DNA from: Ligustrum vulgare
Lineage: Eukaryota > Streptophyta > Magnoliopsida > Lamiales > Oleaceae
Assembly: GCA_963555705.1 (NCBI GenBank)
Contig: OY743169.1
Coordinates: 8,866,014 to 8,930,013 of the forward strand
Length of the DNA stretch: 64,000 bases
Direction of reading: 5' to 3'
Part shown: piece after piece, positions 56,914 to 64,000 of the stretch
Layout of the letters: every line of letters begins with the position of its first letter
How positions within the stretch are numbered: the stretch's first letter is position 1
Notes under the pieces: model-generated
The model's database searches: none
Told to the model about the DNA's origin: nothing
The model's input: the letters and a program-made list of their open reading frames with translations, nothing else
Translations under genes and position numbers: made by a program

Positions 56914-58572
56914 TTATATCAAACAGTCGAGCTTACGACTTTAACCAAGCGCTATTTGAGAGGCAACCCAAATTTCTACTCTTTTAATTACTTGTTGATA
57001 TTTACTTATTGCATTTTTATTATGTCTAACTTGGTTAATCACCAACTTTTGTAGGTTCGAAATTTTTTGAAATCCTAAGCAACCTTGTCCTCAACAAGTT
57101 TGGGGGAGATTTGCGTATCAAGAGAATCCAAGCTTAGGTCAATTTGGAACATCATACACGCATCAAACCGGGGAAGTTCTATCACCCATTCCTTTCTTGT
57201 TATTACGTCATTGTCAACATTGAGGACAATGTTTGATTTAAGTTTGAGGGTGTTGGGATCATGTGCTTTATGAACATTTTACATTGCCTTGTCGGCCCTT
57301 GATGTCTTGATGGTTGAAATTGTTTATTTTGTTGAGAATATTGACATGCTAGATAGCCTTGCCGGCTTATAAGACTTTGATGTTAGAAATTGTTGTTAAT
57401 TCATGAGTTATGACCAAATGAGTTACTTGTGCTACTTTCTTTAAATGCTTATCCATGTAAGAACATATGTACATTGAGCACAATAGTCATGTTTGATTTT
57501 CGGTGAGTTTGGGAATTGTTGAAGGGCGAAGAGGTTAATGGAGTAGATGACCTAGGTTGTGAGCTTGTATTATTTATTTGTATCAACCTATCAAATGTTT
57601 CCTAATGCTCTAAATCTCTTGATCCTAATGTAAGACAAGTTGGGGGTGGTCGACCCGGTAAAGGAGATGGCCTAGACGTGTGGTGATTCCATGCATGTGG
57701 AAGTAAATTTTTGTGTGGAGTATCTTTCGCCAAGTATAAGCCAAGTAATGACCATATGCTAGAGTTCTAAGCCCATTTTAATTGTTGCATTGCATTGCCC
57801 TATCTCGAAGCCTTTTTGACTTGAGTTATTAAGCCCGTAGGAGTATCTTGAAATTTGGTGCCTTAAGTTTGAAACTTGGGAGTCCCCGGCCGAAAGCTCG
57901 CTACATGGGTCAATTAGAAAACTTAATGAGTAGGGTACTCACACTTAAGAAAAAAAAACACTCTATCATTGCATTCGCTTAATAAGTCTACCCCACTTTG
58001 TAGCCTTTTTTACTCGAGTTAATAAGTCCGTAGGGGTATTTTGAAACCTGGTATCCTTTGATCTAAAAAATCGGGGAGCTGCCGACCTAAAGCTTGCTAC
58101 ATGGGTCAATTAGAAAGTTTAAGGGAGTGGGGAAGTCACGAGCAAACATCATGTTAGTTGTTAGAAATCCTGCATTTGTACTTGCATAAGGGCTTAGATG
58201 AATAGTGGGTTTGAATTGCTTGGTATAAACTTGAATGTCGAAGCACTCATTAGTGGAGAGTCACTGCATTTTTAGGTTGTCGAGATTGTCGGTAAAACAC
58301 ACCCATGCTTTAGTGGAAAAAGAAAGAGTGATTTGAGAAGTATCCTCTAGAATTGCATCCCGGGAGTGGAAAGAAAATTATTCATTGGGGGATGAATGTC
58401 ACTAGTGGGTAAGGAAAGAATTGACCACTAATGGTGGGATAGTTGTGACTTGAAACCTCTTTACTCATCAACATTATTGAATCTCATTGACGATTGACAG
58501 TGAATATGCACACACGCACCGATCGAACATCGGATAAGCCAAACTCATTTTTGTAGCATTATTTGGGAACAT
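56914..58572 (+). other. 3' non-coding region of the Athila element with internal direct repeats
   Basis: 1.66 kb without an ORF. Two diverged direct repeats (about 57808-57935 and 58000-58115) share cttgagttattaagcccgtagg-like and gctacatgggtcaattagaaa phrases. Purine-rich caagtttgggggaga (about 57093-57107) and aagttgggggtgg (about 57640) resemble polypurine tracts but are far from the LTR. Confidence 0.6.
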
Positions 58573-60145
58573 AATTGTGCATATTTTGTGGTTAAATAGG
58601 TTCAACAATCAACTTCATGGAGAAAGCAAGAGAAATGAGCTAAATGAATGAATAGTTGAAGGAATTGAGAAGAAAAGAGTCAAATCCTTCAAAGAGTCAA
58701 AGTTTGGGGACCAAATTGTCACTTCCGAAAAGTGGTGGATCGCATGTACAATTGATCAAATGACTAAATTGCAAGTTTCCAAAGTTGACGGACTCAAAGG
58801 CACCTTTGAAAGGGCTCAACTGAAAGAGATCAGAAACTTTTGGGATCAAGTTGGTCTACACTGAAAGTTGGAGGACCCAATTGTTGATCATTGAAAGACG
58901 GAGCCACCAGATTAACTACGCGATCGCGTGGCTCTTGCGAGTAGCGTTCGCGAGATAGGTCAAAAATCCAACCCGAGAGTTTCAATGTCAACCACGCGAT
59001 CGCGAGTCATTCAACCACGCGATCGCGTGGTCATAAAATGGAGCAATAATCTGGGCCGACCCGGTGCGACCCGGTTCGGCCCAAAAGCTGTAATACGCGG
59101 ATCTACGCGATTTGGGGGGTATTTTGAAGGATTTTGGTCACTTTTGAACCATTTTTTTCCTTTTGGCAAGTCAAGAAACCCTAGGCTCTCTCTTCCTCTA
59201 TTTTTATCTCATTTTCCTCTTGTAATTTCTCTTGATTTTGTATAGTATAGTTGATGAATATTGATTAAGGAGAGAAATACCAACATTATTGTGGAAGAAT
59301 AGTGATATTTTGAAGCAAGAATCATTGGTGAAGGGAAGTATTTTTGCTTAATCTTCATATTTCTCTATTTATTTTATTTCATAGTTGAAATGATGTATTT
59401 AATTCTTGAATTTTATTGTTATTTCACTATGGGCTAAACTATTTTGTGTTGGGATGTTGATGAAGCTTGACCTAGCTTAATTGATTTTAATGCTTGTATT
59501 AAGAATTTAAGCTTTTTATTATCTTGTGCATTTATTGTTGTATTTGTTGACTAGCATTTATTGTGGCCACATTTATGCTTAGGTTTCATAGGATGTGCAA
59601 TTATTGAGAAATTGTTGTGTATTCTAGATCAATACAATATTTGCTCTAGGTTCTTGTTTAGGATAGAGATATACATAAAATCCTAGATGACCCATTGAGC
59701 TATTTTCACTTAGGTTTAATGCAATTGGTGTGTTTTTAATCGACATAGAGATATAGTAGGTTAATGCCACTAATTAGGGTTGATTTCACTCGAGAGAGGG
59801 AATTGGCTAAGCTTGGAAAATAGGGTCTAACATGATTAATGAATTGCATTTCTATTTGCTTGTTGTGAATTCAATTAGGTAATGGTCAAGTGGATTCAAG
59901 AATCCCAACACTCCTTTATCATCTTTTCATTACCATTTTTCTAGTCATTTATTTACAATTGCAACTTTAATTCTAGTACGAGAACATTCCCAAACAAATC
60001 TTTATTATGTGTGTTTCTTGTTAAAATTAATTATACTAGAGTGTAGGTGAAATAGACAATCCTTGTAGGATCGATAAACCGGACTCAATTAGTCCACTAT
60101 CACTTGTATGCGACTCGTGCGCTTGCGGTGTGTTTCTAGCGAACA
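58573..60145 (+). repeat. 3' LTR of the Athila element, 5' edge missing
   Basis: Matches 49767-51330 with about 33 substitutions by eye count plus a 10-bp insertion (gtgcgacccg duplication near 59065). The first 76 bp of the LTR, including the TG terminus, have no clear counterpart upstream of 58573, and the adjacent polypurine tract is also not visible. Confidence 0.85.
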
Positions 60146-60150
60146 ACTAT

Positions 60151-60480
60151 TCTAGGAAGACATGTATTCATTTGTTAAAAACTAAGGATGCTACTATGTG
60201 GATGTTTAAAAACTGGATTACCTTAGTTCAAAATTTAAAAGATAGAAAGGTTAAAATTATTAGAACTGATAATAGTTTTGAGTTTTGTAATTAAGATTTT
60301 AATTCTTTTTGTATCAATCTAGGCATACTTAGACACATGGCTGTTGCATAATTAAATCCTGAATATGCAGGAACTAATGTAATTCCAATTAACAAGTTTA
60401 AGGATGCTTTAAATTCTTTAAACTTGTTAGAATTTTGATACTGCTTTATTTCTGTTTTGCTGGGACTTGACTCCAATTGA
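60151..60480 (+). pseudogene. Copia integrase continuation joined to polyprotein tail
   Basis: Resumes the integrase after the Athila insertion (RKTCIHLLKTKDATMWMF, then IIRTDNSFEFC). It then has stops and passes into a segment resembling the end of copia pol (NVIPINKFKDALNSLNLLEF). RT and RNase H are absent, so a deletion of several kb preceded or followed the Athila insertion. The purine tract ttgaggtggagat precedes the 3' LTR. Confidence 0.78.
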
Positions 60481-60489
60481 GGTGGAGAT

Positions 60490-61111
60490 TGTAGAGGACA
60501 ATTGGATCAGCCACAACTTAGCCCAAGATTCTGAATTAAGCTAATCAGCCCATTTTTGAAAATTAGAGCTAAAGCCCGAATATTAAACAAGTTGGATTGA
60601 AGTATTAGAGCCCAACTCTTGGATCCAAATTCGAATCATTGGCCCATCTTCATTACCGACTTTTTATCTACAACCATTAGATCACTTTCAATTCATCCCA
60701 GCCGTCCACTTACCTGATGAGGCTTGCAGATGACGCCTCGTTTCTCAATTATTCCAGAAATATCTTCTCTAATCTCTCTCTGTATTCTCTCCTTCATTTT
60801 CGTATACTTCGTGATTCCGAAGAGAGAACTCTTATCTCTCACAATTCTTTGTGATTTTTTTAACACTGATTCTGTGTGTATAATCAGTGATCTCCTTAGT
60901 GGTTTGTATACAGAATAATTTATGTAATCCTTAGTGGTTTTTTGTGCAAGTTTTGAGTTTATTATGATATTTTTAGATCAGTGTTTGAATCTGTAAATTT
61001 TCTTATAAACTTTACAATTTCATTTGAGTAATAAAGATTTTCTGAGATTTTTGTGTTTAAATCGTATTGTGTATAACTTTGTGGTTGATTCTGAGCTTTC
61101 AAACCATAACA
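60490..61111 (+). repeat. 3' LTR of the copia element
   Basis: Starts tgtagaggacaattggatca, ends accataaca, and is followed by the target duplication caatt. It differs from the 5' LTR at roughly 5% of positions by eye count. Confidence 0.88.
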
Positions 61112-61465
61112 CAATTGGACAATTAACTTGGGAATATACGGGTAAAACAAATTTGTGGCCACTGAACTTTGATTAAGTTATTACTTAATCACCTAATTTG
61201 AAAGATTTCTGAACGCACATCCAACTTTTCACGAAGTTACCCGTCGATCATTCCACGTCTAACATTCTTCAATTCTTGAGAGAACGTCCTACGTGACGAC
61301 GCTAATTCTCATCCATGCCAAATAAGGACATGTATGCAATTTGATGTGACGACGTTAATTTTCGTCCAATCATTAAATTTCAATCGACATGTGATGCAAT
61401 TTGATTACTTGACCAAAATTAACGTCATCATATGTTATATTTGAAATTTTCTATATATCTTACAG

Positions 61466-61624
61466 ACTGTTCGGCTGTTACGCAGCCTTTTTTTTATATT
61501 TTCTAGGTAGATGTGTAGTTGAAAATTGGAGAGAGGAAATATGTGTGGTTAAAAAGCAGTTTGAGAAATTGTGTTTTTTATAAATTTGTTTATAAATTGT
61601 AATCATTGCGTAAAAGAACAGTGT
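61466..61624. mobile_element. Short MITE-like element
   Basis: Inverted ends actgttcggctgttacgca and (reverse complement) actgttcttttacgca surround a body with the dispersed gtgtggttaaaaagcagtttgaga core. hAT-like in style, but I could not find an 8-bp target duplication. Confidence 0.35.
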
Positions 61625-61746
61625 GTAACATCTATACTTCTATACTTACTATATATAAGGGGAGAATAATGGATTAATGTGAATGCAAAGTGGATTAGCG
61701 TGAATGTAAAATTTGAATAGATGTAAATGCATTTATTGCCTTTTAC

Positions 61747-61747
<1 letters not shown>

Positions 61748-61787
<40 letters not shown>

Positions 61788-61812
61788 TGTGTGTGTGTGT
61801 GTGTGTGTGTGT
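61748..61812. repeat. (GT)n(GA)n(GT)n compound microsatellite
   Basis: About 12 GT, 8 GA and 13 GT units in a row. Confidence 0.95.
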
Positions 61813-61821
61813 ATGTAAGTG

Positions 61822-62265
61822 CTAATATTATTTTATGGTAAATGCTAAACAATGGTTAATAATTTTTTAATAATTTTTAATTTTAATAATTATGCAAAGG
61901 TTATATGATATAATAATTTCTTGATCTTCAATGTTGTTCAATTGTTTTATTTTTGATGAGTTAAGATTAAACACATATTCGTGCACGTAATATTACATCA
62001 AATATGATATACCATTAAAAAACTACTAAATTTACATTTTCATTGTAGTTATTAAAAATTCATAAAAATTATTGAAATCAATATTAATTTATTATTTAAA
62101 TATATAATTTGACGTTTACTATTCAGAGAATTTTTTAATAATTTGAATTACTTATGTTATTTTTAAAATTATAATAATTATTGTAATAGAGAATTCTTTT
62201 TATGCATTTATAGATGTGTTGATTATGTATAAGCACTAAATTTTACGAATACTTATTAAAATCGA

Positions 62266-62339
<74 letters not shown>

Positions 62340-62795
62340 TTATGGTAAATACTAAACAATGGTTAATATTTTTTCAATAATTTTTAATTTTAATAATTGT
62401 GTAAACATTATATGATATAATAATTTATTAATCTCCAGTGTTGTGTAATTATTGTATATTTGATGAGTTAATATTAAACACATATTTATAATTTATTGTG
62501 ATTTTTGAACAAAAATTGAGAAAAAGTTAAATATGTGCGGCAAATGTAGAAATTATAATAAATATATTTATATCCTGAGCAAATATCAATATTTGTACTC
62601 ATAATATTACATCTAACATGATATACAATTAAAAAACTATAGAATTTGCATTTATCATTCAATGAAATTTTTGATAATTTGGATAATTTATGTTTTTTTA
62701 AATTTTGATAATTGTTGTAATAAAAAATTATTCTTTTATCTTTTGTATTTGTATTGATTATGTATAATCATTAAATTTTATGAATGATTATCTAT
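61822..62795. repeat. Diverged tandem duplication of about 515 bp around a (TA)n tract
   Basis: Segment 61822-62265 is repeated at 62336-62795. Matching phrases are ttatggtaaatRctaaacaatggttaat, tatatgatataataattt, gatgagttaaKattaaacacatat and gattatgtataaKcaYtaaattttaYgaat. A (TA)n run (62270-62335) separates the copies. The duplication is old, judging by its many differences. Confidence 0.75.
62270..62335. repeat. (TA)n microsatellite
   Basis: About 33 uninterrupted TA units. Confidence 0.95.
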
Positions 62796-63235
62796 ATTGC
62801 GGATAACAATTTCAGTTTATCGCATTGATGGAAATCTATCCTATATATAAAAGTAAGATAGTTTGGCAGAATTTAATTCTTAAATTCTTTATATTTTAGT
62901 ATTATAGTAAATAATTAATATGATGTTATTGTTATTTTATAATTATTATTATTTTCATTATTAACTTTAATATTGAATGAGTTCAATCAATATTTTTAGT
63001 TATCAGTATTAAAATTATTATTTAATTATTTAATTATTGATTTTTTCTTTATTTTTTTTCTTAATATTATAAATCCCATGTGTAGCTATCAATAATCAAA
63101 TTGTATTTTAATTATTAATGGTCAAATCATTTGTTATCTTTTATATTACAAATTATATCTTCCAAAATATATATTATATATATTATTATTAAATATTTTA
63201 ATAAATTAAGTCTCTGTTCAGCAACTGTATAATAT

Positions 63236-63261
63236 TTGGGGCAACTATGATGTTGCCCCAA
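63236..63261. repeat. Perfect 10-bp inverted repeat
   Basis: ttggggcaac-tatgat-gttgccccaa, GC-richer than its surroundings, followed by two further ttgcccca copies. It could be the end of a MITE; no partner was found. Confidence 0.5.
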
Positions 63262-63659
63262 TTTTGCCCCAAACTTTATTTTTGTTCAATTTTGCCCCAA
63301 ATATTGATTTGAATTCTAGTTTTGGCCTTTTTTTCCCCTACTTTGAACACATAGTTATTTGATGAATATAATTCAATTTTGGTCCCAAAAATAATTATTT
63401 AGAAATTACATTTTAGTTTTTTTTTTTTTTGTAGTAAAAACAATGGTTATTTCATCTATATTGAAATTTATTGCATTTTTGTTTCTTATTTGACCATTAA
63501 TTTTACCACATAATTAACTTATTATAAATCAAAACATTAAAATTAAATGACAACAAGATAGATTACTCAACAATATTTAGGAACTTGGAACCATAATTGG
63601 TACGGTGACATAGACATTGAAAATTAAAATACGATGGAAGCTACTTAAAAGATAACAAT

Positions 63660-64000
63660 CTAATAATCAGGTAAATCGGATCCAGATCCTCCAAGATCGT
63701 CAAAAAAACGACCATATGTAGTTGCTGAACTTTCTTCACTTCTTTTCAGCATGATTCTTTTTTGTTCATTTCGAAAAAACTCCCTTAGCTCCGGATCTGC
63801 AATGGAGTTCAAGTCTTTGGCTAGAATGGTATTATCAGAACAATATTCAGCCGATTGCATTCGAGCCCTTTGAATTTCGTAGTTTTTCAGTATGTCCTCA
63901 TTCCCCTTGCGGATGACTTCTGCGAGCTCCCGTTGCTCCTCAATGATACTTGCAATGATTTTTGAGAAATCTTCTTCTTTTTTCCTTTTCCCCTTAGCTT
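63660..64000 (-). CDS. C-terminal fragment of a Myb/NAM-associated-like protein
   Basis: An open frame enters from the right edge and ends at TAG 63660-63662; 112 residues are visible plus part of a codon. It begins with a basic cluster (KGKRKKEEDF), then a Glu/Lys-rich helix (EEQRELAEVIRKGNEDIL), and later LNSIADPELREFFRNEQKRIMLKR and an acidic tail. A helix of the type D.D.REFF..EQ.RI...R is common at the C-termini of plant NAM-associated or Myb/SANT-like proteins, many of them related to Harbinger-transposon accessory proteins. The defining N-terminal domain is outside the window, so the family call is tentative. Confidence 0.5.
   Translation of the reverse strand, partial: AKGKRKKEEDFSKIIASIIEEQRELAEVIRKGNEDILKNYEIQRARMQSAEYCSDNTILAKDLNSIADPELREFFRNEQKRIMLKRSEESSATTYGRFFDDLGGSGSDLPDY

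Larger units (their letters stand above)
49691..60145 (+). mobile_element. Athila-lineage Ty3/gypsy retrotransposon nested in the copia integrase
   Basis: Starts TGTTGAGTGC and ends CTAGCGAACA with a perfect 5-bp target duplication, actat (49686-49690 and 60146-60150). Removing one actat and the insert rejoins the copia integrase frame. The primer site TGGCGCCGTT and the gag, protease, RT, RNase H, integrase order identify the Athila lineage (non-chromovirus Ty3/gypsy). Point stops and one frameshift inactivate it. An env-like ORF, present in some Athila elements, is absent. Confidence 0.93.
46299..61111 (+). mobile_element. Ty1/copia element interrupted by an Athila element
   Basis: LTRs at 46299-46914 and 60490-61111 are flanked by a perfect 5-bp target duplication, caatt (46294-46298 and 61112-61116). 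Gag, protease and the start of integrase are on the left. After the nested Athila element, the integrase resumes at 60151 and jumps directly to the polyprotein tail, so RT and RNase H are deleted. The LTRs differ at about 5% of positions by eye count, more than the nested Athila LTRs (about 2%), which agrees with the nesting order. Confidence 0.9.

Noticed and set aside
56914..58572. Env-like gene of the Athila element
   Set aside because: No open frame of useful length and no signal or membrane segments; only non-coding direct repeats are visible.

Overview
This window is from a plant nuclear genome, almost certainly a eudicot. The evidence is an intron-containing nepenthesin-type aspartic protease, a plant DUF1336/EDR2-C gene, LOG-type cytokinin-activating genes, Athila, Tat-like and Ty1/copia LTR retrotransposons, Stowaway and PIF/Harbinger elements, a tRNA-derived SINE and an integrated pararetrovirus (Caulimoviridae). 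The sequence is AT-rich and dominated by repeats. Only two ordinary host genes lie fully inside it, plus the tail of a third at the right edge.

Layout. (1) 1-17108 is a head-to-tail array of one LTR retroelement on the minus strand: partial internal, LTR (2073-4061), internal, LTR (8598-10586), internal, LTR (15120-17108). The units are nearly identical. The element has a Met-tRNA primer site, a polypurine tract and the last residues of a chromovirus polyprotein, but no gag-pol. On the opposite strand it carries two intact ORFs: a small basic Cys-rich protein resembling RNA-virus nucleic-acid-binding proteins, and an intronless LOG gene followed by three stem-loop repeats. (2) 17109-18561 is the 3' end of a Tat-like Ty3/gypsy element, with polypurine tract and LTR. 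(3) 18562-24335 is AT-rich DNA with a candidate Helitron end, a 245-bp tandem duplication, a Harbinger derivative and a Stowaway MITE. (4) 24336-27935 is an internally deleted Ty1/copia element. A foldback element sits in its left LTR and an unrelated solo LTR (TSD agttg) in its right LTR. (5) 30009-32637 is the aspartic protease gene, two exons with a SINE in the intron, and 34171-35079 (minus) is the DUF1336 gene. As far as I remember, Arabidopsis also has these two families as neighbours on chromosome 5. (6) 35296-44845 (minus) is an almost complete but decayed endogenous pararetrovirus: several small ORFs, coat protein, movement protein, two retropepsin-like motifs, RT, RNase H, a transactivator-like ORF and a promoter with an as-1-like box. 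(7) 46299-61111 is a Ty1/copia element (TSD caatt) split inside its integrase by an Athila-type Ty3/gypsy element at 49691-60145 (TSD actat). (8) 61112-64000 is AT-rich DNA with microsatellites, a tandem duplication and, at the right edge, the C-terminus of a Myb/NAM-associated-like protein.

The most unusual part is the array at the left: a non-autonomous retroelement that has multiplied an antisense two-gene cassette, a possible RNA-virus-derived protein plus a cytokinin-activating enzyme. At least two complete copies are in the window, and a third probably begins just left of position 1.
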